Shown in pieces: positions 42,237 to 53,337 of a stretch of DNA of 64,000 nucleotides (position 1 is the stretch's first letter; each line of letters begins with the position of its first letter). Where the stretch lies: NCBI RefSeq assembly GCF_900102785.1, contig NZ_FNGC01000004.1, forward strand, positions 1-64,000, written 5' to 3'. A model generated the notes under the pieces. The model saw nothing but the letters and a program-made list of their open reading frames with translations, had not been told where the DNA came from and ran no database searches. The translations under genes were made by a program, and so were the position numbers. Source of the stretch: Arthrobacter sp. ok362 (GTDB lineage Bacteria; Actinomycetota; Actinomycetes; Actinomycetales; Micrococcaceae).

Positions 42237-42998
42237 ATGCGATCCTCAGCTTCCCGGCCCCTCCTTAAAGCAGCGCTCTGGGACATGGATGGCACCATTG
42301 TCGACACCGAGCCTTACTGGATCGAGGCCGAACGCACCCTCGTTGAAGCCCACGGCGGACAATGGTCCCAAGACCAGGCCATGCAGCTTGTGGGACAGTC
42401 CCTGATGTTTTCCGCGGGCATCCTGCAGGAAGCCGGCGTGGCTATGGAACGGCGCGACATCATCGACACTCTCACAGGCCATGTGGTCAGCCAGGTCCGT
42501 GACTCCGTTCCCTGGCGCCCCGGTGCCCGCGAACTCCTCGACGAACTGTACAACGCAGGCGTCCGCTGCGCCCTCGTCACCATGTCCGAGGCCCCGCTGG
42601 CCCGGGAGATCGTTGCGAGCCTGCCGGAGCCCTACTTCGAGTTCCTCGTCACGGGGGACACGGTCACGCAGGGGAAGCCGCACCCGGAGGCCTACCTGAC
42701 GGCCGTTGAGCTCCTGCAGCAGCAGGACCCAGAACTTGGCCTGCACCACTGCGTGGCCCTGGAAGATTCCGTGCCGGGTGTCGCCGCCGCCCTCGCCTCC
42801 GGCGTCGTGACGGTCGCCATCCCGCACATCCTGCCCCTCCCGTACGATCCGCGCCGCGCCACCTGGGACACCCTCGAAGGCCGCACGGTTGCGGACCTGG
42901 AAGAGCTCGTGGCCCTGCGGCATGAGTTCCCGGACGCCACGTTCGGGCGCGCGGCGGAGTCAGCGGCCCTCGCGACCGGGGGCGGTCTCCGTGGCTGA
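42237..42998 (+). CDS. HAD-superfamily hydrolase (phosphatase-like)
   Basis: The 253-residue protein has motif I LWDMDGTIVDTEP with the nucleophile Asp, motif II ALVTMSE, a Lys motif in GKPHPEAYL, and motif IV ALEDSVPGVAAA. Beta-phosphoglucomutase-like and sugar-phosphatase subfamilies share this pattern. The substrate is unknown. The first in-frame ATG near GAAGG at 42231 was chosen; a longer upstream reading is not family-like. Its stop overlaps the GTG start of the site-2 protease by eight bases. Confidence 0.9.
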   Translation: MRSSASRPLLKAALWDMDGTIVDTEPYWIEAERTLVEAHGGQWSQDQAMQLVGQSLMFSAGILQEAGVAMERRDIIDTLTGHVVSQVRDSVPWRPGARELLDELYNAGVRCALVTMSEAPLAREIVASLPEPYFEFLVTGDTVTQGKPHPEAYLTAVELLQQQDPELGLHHCVALEDSVPGVAAALASGVVTVAIPHILPLPYDPRRATWDTLEGRTVADLEELVALRHEFPDATFGRAAESAALATGGGLRG

Positions 42999-44178
42999 CA
43001 CCGGCAGCCGGGGACAGCCCGGCAAGAATACGTCTACCCGCCGGGAGGGGATCCCGCTGGGCCGCATTGCCGGCATTCCGGTATTTCTGGCGTACTCGTG
43101 GTTCATCATCGCGGCGTTCACGGTGATCGCGTATGGGCCGGTCCTGCAGAGCAACAATCCGCGCCTCGGCCTCACCGCCTTCTTCGTCGCCTTCGCCTAC
43201 GCGCTGCTGCTCCTGATTTCCGTGCTGGCCCACGAACTCGCGCACGCTCTGACCGCCAAGCTGTTCCACTGGCCCACGGAGAAAATTGTCCTCAACCTCT
43301 GGGGCGGCCACACCCAGTTCCAGAGCTTCACTGCCTCACCCGGCCGCTCCGTCCTGGTGGCGATGGCCGGCCCGGCTGCGAACTTCGTCCTTGCCGGCGC
43401 CGGCTGGCTCCCGCTCGCTTACGGGGACCTTAGCGGCGTGGCCGATATCCTGGCCAACATCTTTGTCTGGGCCAACCTGCTGATCGGCATCTTCAACGTC
43501 CTTCCCGGCCTCCCGCTGGACGGGGGCCGACTGGTCGAATCCGCAGTATGGAAAGCCACCGGCAACCAGGAAAAGGGCACCATTGCCGCCGGTTGGGCGG
43601 GCCGGATCATCGTGATCGGCCTGGCCTTGTGGTTCATTGTCCTGCCCCTGCTCAGCGGCGCACGGCCAGATATTTCCTTCACCCTCATCACCGCCCTCGT
43701 GGGCAGCTTCCTGTGGATGGGGGCATCGGCGTCGATCCAGCAGGCCCGCCTGCGGGGCCGGCTGTACCTTGTCGACGCCGCGGCCCTCGCCGAACCCGCC
43801 CTCGGCCTTCCGGAAACGGCGACGGTCGCCGACCTCGTGGACCGGGCGCCGGCAGGAAAGCCCGCCGTGGTGCTGTGCGACCGGGACGGCCGCCCCGTGG
43901 GCATCGTGGACGCCGCAGCCGCGGCAACCGTGCCTGCCGCCCTGGCCGCAGCGACCGCACTGACCGCGGTCTCCTACCCCCTTGGCGCCGGCGCCTATGT
44001 CCCCGAATGGTCCAAGGGCCAGGAACTGGTCCAGTACTTGGCCCAGATCGAAGGCCAGGAGTACGCGGTGGTGGACCGCGAGGGCGCCGTCACCGGGCTG
44101 CTGCGCCAGTCCGCCGTCCTGCGGGCCATTACAGGCAAGTACCGGAACGAACGCCAGAACCAGGGCCAGAACCGGTAG
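42991..44178 (+). CDS. Site-2 protease family (M50) membrane metalloprotease with CBS-like domains
   Basis: The 395-residue protein has HELAH in LAHELAHALTAKL for zinc, and the second motif NVLPGLPLDGGRL supplies the third ligand Asp. Six or so hydrophobic helices fill the first 250 residues, and the C-terminal 130 residues form a CBS-pair-like region (TVADLVDRAPAGKPAVV, EYAVVDREGAVTGLL). Such CBS-linked Rip-type proteases cut membrane proteins and respond to ligand binding. Targets are unknown. GTG at 42991 gives MADTGSRG; the longer reading upstream runs inside the HAD gene and is rejected. Confidence 0.92.
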   Translation: MADTGSRGQPGKNTSTRREGIPLGRIAGIPVFLAYSWFIIAAFTVIAYGPVLQSNNPRLGLTAFFVAFAYALLLLISVLAHELAHALTAKLFHWPTEKIVLNLWGGHTQFQSFTASPGRSVLVAMAGPAANFVLAGAGWLPLAYGDLSGVADILANIFVWANLLIGIFNVLPGLPLDGGRLVESAVWKATGNQEKGTIAAGWAGRIIVIGLALWFIVLPLLSGARPDISFTLITALVGSFLWMGASASIQQARLRGRLYLVDAAALAEPALGLPETATVADLVDRAPAGKPAVVLCDRDGRPVGIVDAAAAATVPAALAAATALTAVSYPLGAGAYVPEWSKGQELVQYLAQIEGQEYAVVDREGAVTGLLRQSAVLRAITGKYRNERQNQGQNR

Positions 44179-44279
44179 AGTTACTGGGCGGTCGTGAATT
44201 TCCGGCCCCCACGCGCAAGGACCGGTGCCCGCCGGCATGTCCGCGGCCACACAGCTTTACAGGAGCGAGGAACATCTTC

Positions 44280-45371
44280 ATGAGCAGCGACACTGCCGCC
44301 AACACCAGCGCCGCCGCAGGCACTAACACCGCCGCAGCGCAGGCCGCAGGCACCACCGCCGCGACCACCCCGAACGGTGCGACCGGCGCGGCGCGCCGCC
44401 GCGGACCGTTCCGCGAAGGCGAGCGGGTCCAGCTCACGGACGAGCGCGGCCGCATGAACACGATCACGCTCGAAGTCGGCGGGGCCTTCCACACCCACCG
44501 GGGATTCCTGAACCACGACGAGATCATCGGCAAGCCTGACGGCTCGGTGGTCGTCAACAACGTCGGACAGCAGTACCAGACCCTGCGCCCGCTACTCTCG
44601 GACTTCGTGCTCTCGATGCCGCGTGGCGCGGCCGTGGTCTACCCCAAGGACGCCGGCCAGATCGTGACCATGGCGGACATCTTCCCCGGCGCGCGCGTTG
44701 TTGAAGCCGGCGTCGGCTCGGGCGCCCTGTCCATCTCCCTGCTGCGCGCCGTGGGGGACAACGGATACCTGCACTCCTTTGAGCGGCGCCAGGAGTTCGC
44801 GGACATCGCCCGCGGCAACGTCGAGACCATCTTCGGCGGCCCGCACCCGGCCTGGAAGATCTCGCTCGGCGACTTCCAAGAGGAAGTGGTGCGCACCGAG
44901 GAACCCGGCTCCGTGGACCGCGTGGTCCTGGACATGCTCGCCCCGTGGGAATGCCTCGACGCCGTCGCCACGGTCCTGGCACCCGGCGGAGTGTGGATCA
45001 ATTATGTCGCGACTGTGACGCAGCTTTCGCGCACAGCCGAAGCCATCCGCGCTGACGGACGCTTCACCGAACCCGACGCGTGGGAATCCATGGTCCGCGG
45101 CTGGCATCTCGAGGGCCTGGCGGTCCGCCCGGACCACCGCATGGTCGCCCACACGGGCTTCCTGCTGGTAACCCGCCGTCTCGCCGACGGCGTCACGGGA
45201 ATTTCGGTGAAGCGCCGCCCCTCCAAGACCGACTTTAACGAAGAAGACGTCAACGCCTGGACCCCGGGCGCTGTCGGCGAACGTGCGGTCTCGGACAAGA
45301 AGCTGCGCCGCGCCGCCCGGGACGCAATCGCCGGAACAAACGTCGTTGACGCACCGGAGATAACGAACTAG
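44280..45371 (+). CDS. trmI: tRNA (adenine(58)-N(1))-methyltransferase, TrmI family
   Basis: The 363-residue SAM-dependent enzyme methylates A58 in the T loop of tRNA. Visible are the N-terminal beta-barrel segment RGPFREGERVQL, the SAM motif VVEAGVGSGALSISLLRAVG and VVLDMLAPWECL, with TGFLLVTRRLADG near the C-terminus. The first about 38 residues are Ala/Thr-rich and unconserved. The gene directly precedes arc, as in mycobacterial proteasome loci. Confidence 0.95.
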   Translation: MSSDTAANTSAAAGTNTAAAQAAGTTAATTPNGATGAARRRGPFREGERVQLTDERGRMNTITLEVGGAFHTHRGFLNHDEIIGKPDGSVVVNNVGQQYQTLRPLLSDFVLSMPRGAAVVYPKDAGQIVTMADIFPGARVVEAGVGSGALSISLLRAVGDNGYLHSFERRQEFADIARGNVETIFGGPHPAWKISLGDFQEEVVRTEEPGSVDRVVLDMLAPWECLDAVATVLAPGGVWINYVATVTQLSRTAEAIRADGRFTEPDAWESMVRGWHLEGLAVRPDHRMVAHTGFLLVTRRLADGVTGISVKRRPSKTDFNEEDVNAWTPGAVGERAVSDKKLRRAARDAIAGTNVVDAPEITN

Positions 45372-45455
45372 GCAGCATATTTCGGATGTCTCCAGCGGCA
45401 CCCGCCTTCTTAGGGCTATGGTCTTAACAGAAGAGCAGGAAGGGGCTGATGCACG

Positions 45456-47267
45456 ATGGAGACTCCGAATACTGACCCGGGCCGCACACCGGCCAAGGAC
45501 GCAGCGGATGCTGCCGCGCGCACGGACGCGGCCCTGGCCGCAGCCGGCGAGGGTGAACGGTACGCCGCCAATGAGCTGTCCGTCGCAGAGCGGCAGGTCA
45601 ACATCCTCCGGGACAAGCTCCGCCACATTGACCGCCAGCTTGCCGCCGCCACACAGAACAACTCCAAGCTGGTCAGCATGCTGGAAACGGCCAAGGCCGA
45701 GATCCTGCGGCTGAAAAACGCCCTCGACCAGGAGGGACAGCCGCCGTACAGCTTCGGCACAATCCTTCAGCTCAACCCGAAGCGGCAGCCGACGGCCGGA
45801 AACAGCGGACAGGCAGCCACGGAGGAATCCGTGGACATCTTCAACGCCGGCCGCAAGATGCGCGTGGGGATCAGCCCTCTGGTCAACATCAACCAGCTGG
45901 CCGTCGGGCAGGAAGTCCTGCTTAACGAGGCCCTGATGGTAGTTGCCGGACTCGGCTACGAGCGGGCCGGGGACCTCGTCACGCTGAAGGAGATGCTGGG
46001 GCCGGACCGCGCCCTGGTAGTCGGCCGCGCGGACGAGGAGCGGGTCATCCGGCTTTCCGGTGCCCTGCTCGCCCAGCGGCTCCGGGTCGGCGACGCACTG
46101 TCGATCGATTCACGCACCGGTTACGCGCTGGAAAAAATCCCGCGCTCCGAGGTGGAGAACCTCGTGCTCGAGGAAGTTCCGGACATCACCTATCAGGACA
46201 TCGGCGGCCTGGGCCCGCAGATCGAGCAGATCCGCGACGCCGTCGAGCTGCCGTTCCTGCACCCGGACCTGTACCGGGAGCACGGGCTGAAGGCGCCCAA
46301 GGGCATCCTGCTGTACGGCCCGCCAGGCTGTGGCAAGACCCTGATCGCCAAAGCCGTCGCCAACTCGCTGGCCGCGCGGGCCGCCGAGCGCGCCGGCAAG
46401 ACGGACATGAAGAGCTATTTCCTGAACATCAAGGGACCCGAGCTGCTCGACAAGTATGTCGGCGAGACCGAACGGCACATCCGCTTGATCTTCGCGCGCG
46501 CCCGGGAGAAGGCGTCCGAGGGCAGCCCGGTGGTGGTGTTCTTCGACGAGATGGATTCCCTGTTCCGCACCCGCGGCACGGGCATTTCCTCGGACGTAGA
46601 AACGACCATCGTCCCGCAGCTCCTTAGCGAGATCGACGGCGTCGAACGGCTGGACAACGTGATCGTGATCGGCGCCTCCAACCGGGAAGACATGATCGAT
46701 CCGGCGATCCTGCGCCCGGGCCGCCTGGACGTCAAGGTCAAGATCCAGCGTCCCGACGCCGAGGCCGCGGCCGACATCTTCAACAAATACATCACCACGG
46801 ACCTGCCCTTCCACGAGACCGACCTCGCCGAGCACAACGGCGACGTGCAGGCGACCGTGGACGCCATGGTCCAGCGGACCGTCGAGGCGATGTACTCCAC
46901 CGAGAAGTCCAACGAATATCTCGAGGTGACCTACGCCAACGGCGACACCGAAATGCTCTACTTCAAGGACTTCAATTCCGGCGCCGTGGTGCAGAACGTC
47001 GTGGACCGGGCCAAGAAGTATGCCATCAAGGAGCTGCTGACCATCGGGCAGAAGGGCCTGCGGATCGACCACCTGCTCCGGGCGGTCGTGGACGAGTTCC
47101 GTGAACACGAGGACATGCCCAACACCACCAACCCGGACGACTGGGCACGGATCTCGGGCAAGAAGGGCGAGCGCATCACGTACATCCGCACCATCGTCCA
47201 GGGCAAGGCCGGCCAGGAGCCCGGGAAGTCCATCGAGACGATGCCCAGCACAGGGCAGTACCTGTGA
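45456..47267 (+). CDS. arc: Proteasome-associated AAA+ ATPase (ARC/Mpa)
   Basis: The 603-residue hexameric unfoldase captures pupylated proteins and feeds them to the 20S proteasome. The N-terminal coiled coil (about 40-95, [17 protein letters not shown]) docks Pup, and an OB region follows. Walker A is YGPPGCGKT near residue 290, Walker [10 protein letters not shown]. The C-terminus ends in the GQYL motif that opens the proteasome gate. Loss of this tail would uncouple it. ATG at 45456 follows AGGAAGGGG. The dop start overlaps its stop. Confidence 0.97.
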   Translation: METPNTDPGRTPAKDAADAAARTDAALAAAGEGERYAANELSVAERQVNILRDKLRHIDRQLAAATQNNSKLVSMLETAKAEILRLKNALDQEGQPPYSFGTILQLNPKRQPTAGNSGQAATEESVDIFNAGRKMRVGISPLVNINQLAVGQEVLLNEALMVVAGLGYERAGDLVTLKEMLGPDRALVVGRADEERVIRLSGALLAQRLRVGDALSIDSRTGYALEKIPRSEVENLVLEEVPDITYQDIGGLGPQIEQIRDAVELPFLHPDLYREHGLKAPKGILLYGPPGCGKTLIAKAVANSLAARAAERAGKTDMKSYFLNIKGPELLDKYVGETERHIRLIFARAREKASEGSPVVVFFDEMDSLFRTRGTGISSDVETTIVPQLLSEIDGVERLDNVIVIGASNREDMIDPAILRPGRLDVKVKIQRPDAEAAADIFNKYITTDLPFHETDLAEHNGDVQATVDAMVQRTVEAMYSTEKSNEYLEVTYANGDTEMLYFKDFNSGAVVQNVVDRAKKYAIKELLTIGQKGLRIDHLLRAVVDEFREHEDMPNTTNPDDWARISGKKGERITYIRTIVQGKAGQEPGKSIETMPSTGQYL

Positions 47268-48937
47268 CGGCTGTTGTCCCCGGCAAGCCCGCCGACACTT
47301 CCGGCGGCCTGCCGGTCGGCGGGGCGATGAGGGTGATGGGCTCGGAGACCGAATACGGCATCCACGCGCCCTCGGCGCCCGGAGCCAACGCCACTATGAT
47401 GTCGGCCCGGGTCATTCAGGCGTACGCCCAGGTGACCCGGCAGCGCGCCGCCGGCGGCGCCGAAACGCGGTGGGACTACACCGACGAGGAGCCGCTGCAC
47501 GATGCCCGCGGCTGGACCTTGGAGCGCAGCAGCGCGGACCCGGAACAACTCACCGACCAGCCTCCCGTCCTCGACGCCGAGGCGATCGCCCTCGCCTACG
47601 GGCGGCAGGAACTCGAGGCCGACGGCGAGGACGAGGCCGGCACGCTGCTCATGAACATGGTGCTGGGCAACGGCGCGCGGCTGTACGTGGACCACGCCCA
47701 CCCGGAGTATTCCAGCCCCGAAGTGACCAACCCCCGGGCTGCCGTCACCTGGGACGCCGCCGGTGACCTGGTGGCTTTGGCCGCCGTCCGGCGACTCGCC
47801 GCCGATCCCGACCTGCCCCCAATCAACCTGTACAAGAACAACACGGACAACAAGTCGGTCTCCTACGGCTCGCACGAGAACTACTTGATGCCCCGCTCGG
47901 TGCCGTTCGGCGAGATCGTGCGCGGCCTCACGCCGTTTTTCGTCACCCGGCAGATCATTTGCGGTGCCGGGCGAGTGGGGCTCGGGCAGGACAGCGCCCG
48001 GGCCGGCTACCAGATCAGCCAGCGGGCTGACTTCTTCGAAACCGAAGTGGGCCTCGAAACCACCATCCGCCGCCCCATCATCAACACCCGGGACGAACCC
48101 CACGCCACCGCGGACAAATACCGCAGGCTGCACGTCATCATCGGCGACGCCAACCTCAGCCAGGCGTCCAATTTCCTTAAGTTCGGCACCACCGCCATGG
48201 TCCTGAGCCTGATCGAGGCCGGATTGGCGCCACGGATTGAAGTCCACGAGCCCGTCGCCGCGCTGCAGGCCGTCAGCCACGACACCTCGCTCACCGCGCT
48301 GCTGCGCCTGGGCGACGGCCGACGGATCACCGCCCTGGACCTGCAGTGGATCTATTTGGAGGCCGCGTCGAAGCATGCGCAGGACACCGGAGTCGCGGAC
48401 GCGGTGGACGGTGACGGCCACACCCACGAGGTCCTGGAACGGTGGTCCGCCACGTTGAGCGAACTCGGCAGTGACCGGGCGGCGGCCGCGTCCTCGGTGG
48501 AGTGGCTCGGCAAGCTGTCCCTGCTGGAGGGCTACCGGCAGCGTGACGGCCTGGGCTGGGACAACGCGCGCCTGGGCCTCGTGGACCTGCAGTGGGCTGA
48601 CATCCGCCCCGAAAAGGGGCTTTACTACCGGCTCCTGGCCCGCGACCGGATGCAGCGAATCGTGGACGACGCCGCTATCGCCCGCGCGGTGACCGAACCG
48701 CCGTCGGACACGCGGGCGTACTTCCGCGGACGCTGCGTCAGCCGGTTCGGCGCAGACCTCGCGGGGGCCAGCTGGGACTCGGTGATCTTCGATGTCCCCG
48801 GCCGCGGCAGGCTCCAGCGGGTCCCTACCCGCGAGCCGCTGCGCGGCACCGAAGCCCTCACAGGCGGCCTGTTTGCCCGGCACCGGGAGGCCGGGTCGTT
48901 CCTGGCTGAACTGTTGGGACTCAGCCCCAGTTCCTAG
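47264..48937 (+). CDS. dop: Deamidase/depupylase of Pup
   Basis: Dop converts C-terminal Gln of Pup to Glu and removes Pup from substrates. The glutamine-synthetase-like fold shows [10 protein letters not shown] near the N-terminus (metal-binding Glu), [30 protein letters not shown] and [12 protein letters not shown], shared with PafA. GTG at 47264 overlaps the arc stop (GTGA) and gives 557 residues. An internal ATG at 47327 would give 536 and starts [11 protein letters not shown], closer to known Dop N-termini, so the start is uncertain. Pup follows 90 bp downstream. Confidence 0.95.
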   Translation: MTAVVPGKPADTSGGLPVGGAMRVMGSETEYGIHAPSAPGANATMMSARVIQAYAQVTRQRAAGGAETRWDYTDEEPLHDARGWTLERSSADPEQLTDQPPVLDAEAIALAYGRQELEADGEDEAGTLLMNMVLGNGARLYVDHAHPEYSSPEVTNPRAAVTWDAAGDLVALAAVRRLAADPDLPPINLYKNNTDNKSVSYGSHENYLMPRSVPFGEIVRGLTPFFVTRQIICGAGRVGLGQDSARAGYQISQRADFFETEVGLETTIRRPIINTRDEPHATADKYRRLHVIIGDANLSQASNFLKFGTTAMVLSLIEAGLAPRIEVHEPVAALQAVSHDTSLTALLRLGDGRRITALDLQWIYLEAASKHAQDTGVADAVDGDGHTHEVLERWSATLSELGSDRAAAASSVEWLGKLSLLEGYRQRDGLGWDNARLGLVDLQWADIRPEKGLYYRLLARDRMQRIVDDAAIARAVTEPPSDTRAYFRGRCVSRFGADLAGASWDSVIFDVPGRGRLQRVPTREPLRGTEALTGGLFARHREAGSFLAELLGLSPSS

Positions 48938-48987
48938 GAATAAAGCCCCCCGCGGGCGCCCCCGGCGTGGCACTATTGCTAGAGGAT

Positions 48988-49008
48988 GTCCCTTAGGAGA
49001 AAAGGGAC
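48988..49008 (+). promoter_or_regulatory. Hairpin with AGGAG loop upstream of pup
   Basis: GTCCCTT (48988-48994) and AAGGGAC (49002-49008) are perfect inverted copies around loop AGGAGAA. The structure lies 20 nt before the pup ATG, next to its true ribosome site at about 49016-49021. It could influence pup translation or be a processing site. Only the structure is seen; the role is inferred. Confidence 0.4.
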
Positions 49009-49027
49009 GGACATGAAGGAGAAAACA

Positions 49028-49231
49028 ATGGCAGGCCAGGAGCAGCAGCAGCCGCAGTCGCGGGACACCGAGGTTGACGAGGACGTCCCCGCCGCGCCGC
49101 CGGCCCCAGGGGACGCCCAGGCGTCGGCAGCCACCCAGGGCGTCGACGATCTCCTCGACGAGATCGACGGCGTGCTGGAGTCCAATGCCGAGGAGTTCGT
49201 CCGCGCATTCGTCCAAAAGGGCGGCCAGTAG
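49028..49231 (+). CDS. pup: Prokaryotic ubiquitin-like protein Pup
   Basis: The 67-residue intrinsically disordered tag has a Q/P-rich N-terminus (GQEQQQPQSRD) and the C-terminal ARC-binding helix VDDLLDEIDGVLESNAEEF. It ends GGQ, so Dop must deamidate Gln67 to Glu before PafA ligates it to substrate lysines. AAGGAG lies 7 nt before ATG 49028; an upstream ATG at 49013 would add five residues and overlaps the ribosome site. Order dop-pup-prcB is the conserved one. Confidence 0.97.
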   Translation: MAGQEQQQPQSRDTEVDEDVPAAPPAPGDAQASAATQGVDDLLDEIDGVLESNAEEFVRAFVQKGGQ

Positions 49232-49317
49232 GAGCGCCGCCGGCCGCAGCATGAGGGCGGCGGCAGGGGCTAAGGGCCGGAAGTGTCGTTGATCCACCAC
49301 GTTGAGGGAGAGCGTTA

Positions 49318-50160
49318 GTGCAGGAAACAACAGCCAACCGAGTAGCAGCCAACGCGACGTCCTCATTCACCGAGCATCTGCAGCGCGAACGGCCCGACTT
49401 AATGCCCTTCGGTCAAGTGCCTTTCAACCAGTTGGCCGGCACTGGCCACGCCGCGCATCAGGCAGCGCCCCTCCAGGCCCCGCACGGGACCACGATCCTG
49501 GCGATGACCTACGCCGGGGGAGTGCTGATGGCCGGGGACCGCCGCGCCACCATGGGCAACGTGATCGCGAGCCGGCACATCGAGAAGGTCTTCCCCGCCG
49601 ACCAGTACTCCGTGCTGGGTATTGCCGGAACCGCCGGAATCGCCCTGGACATCACCAGGCTGTTCCAGGTTGAACTGGAACACTACGAGAAAATCGAGGG
49701 CACGCTCCTCAGCCTGGACGGCAAGGCGAACCGGCTCGGCGCCATGGTGCGCGGCAACCTGCCCATGGCCATGCAAGGCCTCGCCGTCGTCCCCTTGTTC
49801 GCGGGCTTCGACCGGCCCGCGGGCATCGGCCGCCTCTTCTCCTACGACGTCACGGGCGGACGCTACGAGGAGCAGGAGCACCATGCCGTGGGATCCGGCT
49901 CGATGTTCGCCCGCGGCGCGCTGAAAAAACTGTGGCGGCCCGGCCTCTCGGAGGAGGACACCGTGGCGGTCGCCGTCGAGGCACTGTACGACGCAGCCGA
50001 CGACGACTCCGCCACGGGCGGCCCGGACCCCGTCCGGCAACTATGGCCGGTGGTGTATATCGTGAACCGATCAGGCGCCTTCCGGGTCCCGGACCGCGAT
50101 CTCGCCGCCGTGGCCGGCCGCGTCATCGAATCCCGGGCCGTCGCCCAGCGGGAGGCGTGA
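49318..50160 (+). CDS. prcB: 20S proteasome beta subunit
   Basis: The 280-residue precursor has a propeptide of 57 residues ending HG. Autocleavage exposes Thr58 ([13 protein letters not shown]), the N-terminal nucleophile. Other conserved residues are visible in AGDRRAT (Asp/Arg/Lys network with MGN) and [11 protein letters not shown]. The active mature subunit would be 223 residues. GTG at 49318 has GGGAG nearby. One base separates prcB from prcA (TGAGATG), indicating tight coupling. Confidence 0.97.
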   Translation: MQETTANRVAANATSSFTEHLQRERPDLMPFGQVPFNQLAGTGHAAHQAAPLQAPHGTTILAMTYAGGVLMAGDRRATMGNVIASRHIEKVFPADQYSVLGIAGTAGIALDITRLFQVELEHYEKIEGTLLSLDGKANRLGAMVRGNLPMAMQGLAVVPLFAGFDRPAGIGRLFSYDVTGGRYEEQEHHAVGSGSMFARGALKKLWRPGLSEEDTVAVAVEALYDAADDDSATGGPDPVRQLWPVVYIVNRSGAFRVPDRDLAAVAGRVIESRAVAQREA

Positions 50161-50161
50161 G

Positions 50162-50869
50162 ATGACCCAGCAGTTCTATGTATCACCCGAACAGCTGATG
50201 AAGGACCGTGCGGATTTCGCACGGAAGGGCATCGCCCGCGGACGCTCGGTGGTCGTCATCAGTTGCCGGGATGGGATTGCACTCGTGGCGGAGAACCCGT
50301 CCCCGTCGCTGCACAAGATCGGCGAGATCTACGACAAAATCGCGTTCGCGGCGGTCGGAAAGTACAACGAATTTGAGAGCCTGCGGCAAGCCGGGGTGCG
50401 ATACGCCGATGTCCGCGGCTACTCCTACGACCGCGAGGACGTCACGGCCCGCGGCCTCGCAAGCGTGTACGCGCAGAGCCTCGGCGCTGTGTTTACGGCC
50501 GAACAGAAACCCTTCGAGGTGGAACTGGCCGTGGCCGAAGTCGGCCCGACCCAGGAAGCGGACCATCTGTACCGGCTGACCTTTGACGGGTCTATCGCCG
50601 ATGAGCACGGCTTTATCGTGATGGGTGGTCAGGCGGACAAGGTTTCCGAAGCTGTCGCGGCGGGCTGGCAGGGCGAACTCGACTTCGCGGGCGCTATCCG
50701 GCTGGCCCTCGCCGGACTCGTGGCAGACAAGGAAACCACCACCCTGCCGGTATCCGCACTGGAAGTTGCGGTACTGGACCGGGGATCTGAAAGCGGCCGC
50801 GGCACCCGTCGGGCGTTCCGCCGGCTCGAGGATCCGGACATCGTGGCATTGCTGGCTGAGGAGAAGTGA
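50162..50869 (+). CDS. prcA: 20S proteasome alpha subunit
   Basis: The 235-residue gate subunit begins [29 protein letters not shown], the N-terminal segment that closes the pore. It has no catalytic Thr, as expected. [18 protein letters not shown] and [16 protein letters not shown] fit the alpha family. Its C-terminus lies one base before pafA, and the three genes prcB, prcA and pafA are spaced by single bases. Together with prcB it forms the alpha7-beta7-beta7-alpha7 core. Confidence 0.97.
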   Translation: MTQQFYVSPEQLMKDRADFARKGIARGRSVVVISCRDGIALVAENPSPSLHKIGEIYDKIAFAAVGKYNEFESLRQAGVRYADVRGYSYDREDVTARGLASVYAQSLGAVFTAEQKPFEVELAVAEVGPTQEADHLYRLTFDGSIADEHGFIVMGGQADKVSEAVAAGWQGELDFAGAIRLALAGLVADKETTTLPVSALEVAVLDRGSESGRGTRRAFRRLEDPDIVALLAEEK

Positions 50870-50870
50870 G

Positions 50871-52235
50871 ATGGACAAGCGCATATTCGGCATCGAAACC
50901 GAATTCGGAATTTCCTATTCAAGTCCGGAGTCCCGGCCGCTGGCGCCTGAGGAAGTGGCCCGCTACCTCTTCCGCAAGGTGGTCAGCTGGGGCCGGTCCT
51001 CCAACGTCTTCCTGACCAACGGCTCACGCCTCTACCTGGACGTCGGATCCCACCCGGAATACGCCACGGCCGAGTGCGACGACCTGGCCCAGTTGATCGC
51101 ACATGACCGCGCAGGGGAACTGATTCTGTGCGACCTCGTGGACGAAGCCCAGGAACGGCTGGCAGCAGAGGGATTCAACGGGACCGTGTACCTGTTCAAG
51201 AACAACACGGACTCGGCCGGGAACTCCTACGGCAGCCACGAAAACTACCTCATCCCGCGCCGCGGGGAATTTTCCCGGCTCGCGGAGATCCTCATCCCGT
51301 TCCTCGTCACGCGCCAGTTGATCGCCGGCGCCGGCAAGATCCTCAAGACCCCACACGGGGCCACCTTCGCCTTCTCCCAGCGGGCCGACCACATCTGGGA
51401 GGGCGTCTCCTCCGCCACCACCCGCTCCAGGCCCATCATCAACACCCGGGACGAGCCGCACGCCGACGCCGAGTTCTACCGGCGCCTGCACGTGATCGTG
51501 GGCGACTCCAACATGTCCGAAACGACAGCCCTGCTCAAGATCGGCACGGTGGACCTGATCCTGCGGATGATCGAGGCAGGGGTGATCATGCGCGACATGC
51601 GGATGGAAAACCCGATCCGCAGCATCCGGGAAATCTCCCACGACCTCAGCGGCAGGGCACTGGTGCGGCTTGCCAACGGCCGGCAGCTTACGGCCCTGGA
51701 AATCCAGCGCGAGTACCTAGGCAAGGTGACCGCGTTCGTGGCCGAACATGGCGCGCACAACGCACACGTGCCGCTTATCCTGGACCTCTGGGAGCGCACC
51801 CTGGACGCCATCGAAAGCGGCGACACGAGCACGATCGATACCGAAGTGGACTGGGCCATCAAGAAGAAGCTCATGGACAACTACCGGGAACGGCACGGGC
51901 TGGGACTTGACGCGCCCAGGATTGCGCAGCTGGACCTGACCTACCATGACATTTCCCGCGGCCGCGGCCTGTTCTACCTGCTCCAAGCCCGGGGTGCGGT
52001 GCGCCGGGTGGTGGACGACACCGCGGTCAAGGATGCTGTGGACGCTCCGCCGCAGACCACGCGTGCCAAACTCCGCGGCGACTTCGTCCGGCGTGCCCAG
52101 GAGCTTGGCCGCGACTACACCGTGGACTGGGTTCATCTGAAGCTGAACGACCGCGCCCACCAGACCATCCTGTGCAAGGATCCGTTCCGGAGCGTGGACG
52201 ACCGGGTGGATGCGCTGCTGGACTCGATGGGCTGA
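50871..52235 (+). CDS. pafA: Pup--protein ligase
   Basis: PafA attaches the deamidated C-terminal Glu of Pup to substrate lysines with ATP. The 454-residue enzyme has [10 protein letters not shown] (metal-binding Glu), [32 protein letters not shown] and [18 protein letters not shown]. It is a homologue of Dop at 47264-48937. ATG at 50871 follows TGAG of prcA. Its C-terminal domain of about 70 residues, with [19 protein letters not shown], is typical. Confidence 0.97.
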   Translation: MDKRIFGIETEFGISYSSPESRPLAPEEVARYLFRKVVSWGRSSNVFLTNGSRLYLDVGSHPEYATAECDDLAQLIAHDRAGELILCDLVDEAQERLAAEGFNGTVYLFKNNTDSAGNSYGSHENYLIPRRGEFSRLAEILIPFLVTRQLIAGAGKILKTPHGATFAFSQRADHIWEGVSSATTRSRPIINTRDEPHADAEFYRRLHVIVGDSNMSETTALLKIGTVDLILRMIEAGVIMRDMRMENPIRSIREISHDLSGRALVRLANGRQLTALEIQREYLGKVTAFVAEHGAHNAHVPLILDLWERTLDAIESGDTSTIDTEVDWAIKKKLMDNYRERHGLGLDAPRIAQLDLTYHDISRGRGLFYLLQARGAVRRVVDDTAVKDAVDAPPQTTRAKLRGDFVRRAQELGRDYTVDWVHLKLNDRAHQTILCKDPFRSVDDRVDALLDSMG

Positions 52236-52346
52236 CACCCAGCTTCGCACGTTATTCTGGGGTAGGGCCGCCTTGCGGTCTCCGCTTTCTTTGCCACGGG
52301 AAACCGAACGGCACAGAGTCCACCCTGCCCCGACGAAAGTTTCCAA

Positions 52347-53288
52347 GTGCGCCGACTACTAGCAATTCTCCTTCCCGGACTGCTGCTGCTGACCGCCTGC
52401 GGCGGCGGCGGCGGCGAAGCGCCCCCCGCTCCGGAGCCCACCAGCCAGTCCGCGGGTGAGACCGCCAAGCTGGACTCGGTCAAATTGACCGAGAAGGGCG
52501 ACAAGAAGGCCCCCGGTGTCGAGTTCACCAAGCCGCTCGACGTCAAGGAACCCACTGTCAAGGTGGTCACCGAGGGCAGTGGCGAGCGGGTCAAGGCCAA
52601 CCAGATCGCCGACATTTCGATCGTGGCCTTCAACGGCAAGGACGGTTCCACCCTCGAAGACACTTTCCCGAACAGTCCCGAGCCGCTGGAGCTGAACGAC
52701 GAGCTCAAGACCAGCAGCCCTGTGATCTACAACGCGTTCGTTGGCGCCAAGATTGGCTCCCACATCGCCCTGGCCGTACCCGGCCAGGCGGCGGCCGAGG
52801 GTACCGCGGCCAAGCCGACGCAGCTCCTGATCGTCAAGGTGCTCGCCGCCAAGGACGCACCACCGGTCTTGGACAAGCCTGAGGGCGACGCCGTCACCCC
52901 GCCGACCGGGCTGCCGACCGTCAAGGAAAACGACAAGGGCGTCCCGCAGATCTCAGTCGCCGGCGTCAAGGCTCCGACCAAGCTGATCTCCCAAAACCTC
53001 ATCACCGGCAAGGGCCAGGCGCTCAAGGAGACCGACACCATCACGGTCAACTACGTCGGTGTGGCACTCGCCACCGGCAAGGTCTTCGATTCCAGCTTTG
53101 AGAGTGGCAAGAAGGCCACCTTCCCGCTGACCGGCGTCATCAAGGGCTGGACCCAGGGCCTGACCGGCAAGACGGTCGGCTCCCGCGTCCTTTTGGTGGT
53201 CCCGAAGGGCCTCGCCTACGGTGATCAGGGCCAAGGCGACGCGAAGGGCGACCTCGTCTTCGTCGTCGACATCCTCGGCGTCAAATAA
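52347..53288 (+). CDS. FKBP-type peptidyl-prolyl isomerase lipoprotein
   Basis: The 313-residue protein begins MRRLLAILLPGLLLLTACGGGGG, a lipoprotein signal with lipobox LTAC, followed by a Gly/Pro-rich linker. Two FKBP-like modules follow. The first (about 60-155) is degenerate and the second (about 205-313) has VNYVGVALATGKVFDSSF, PLTGVIKGWTQGLTGKTVGSR and PKGLAYG. It would fold proteins outside the membrane. The GTG start has no strong ribosome site. It heads an FKBP pair with the next gene. Confidence 0.92.
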   Translation: MRRLLAILLPGLLLLTACGGGGGEAPPAPEPTSQSAGETAKLDSVKLTEKGDKKAPGVEFTKPLDVKEPTVKVVTEGSGERVKANQIADISIVAFNGKDGSTLEDTFPNSPEPLELNDELKTSSPVIYNAFVGAKIGSHIALAVPGQAAAEGTAAKPTQLLIVKVLAAKDAPPVLDKPEGDAVTPPTGLPTVKENDKGVPQISVAGVKAPTKLISQNLITGKGQALKETDTITVNYVGVALATGKVFDSSFESGKKATFPLTGVIKGWTQGLTGKTVGSRVLLVVPKGLAYGDQGQGDAKGDLVFVVDILGVK

Positions 53289-53337
53289 TCCACCGCATCC
53301 ACCCCACGTCACCACACGTCACCTCAAAGGAGTAACC

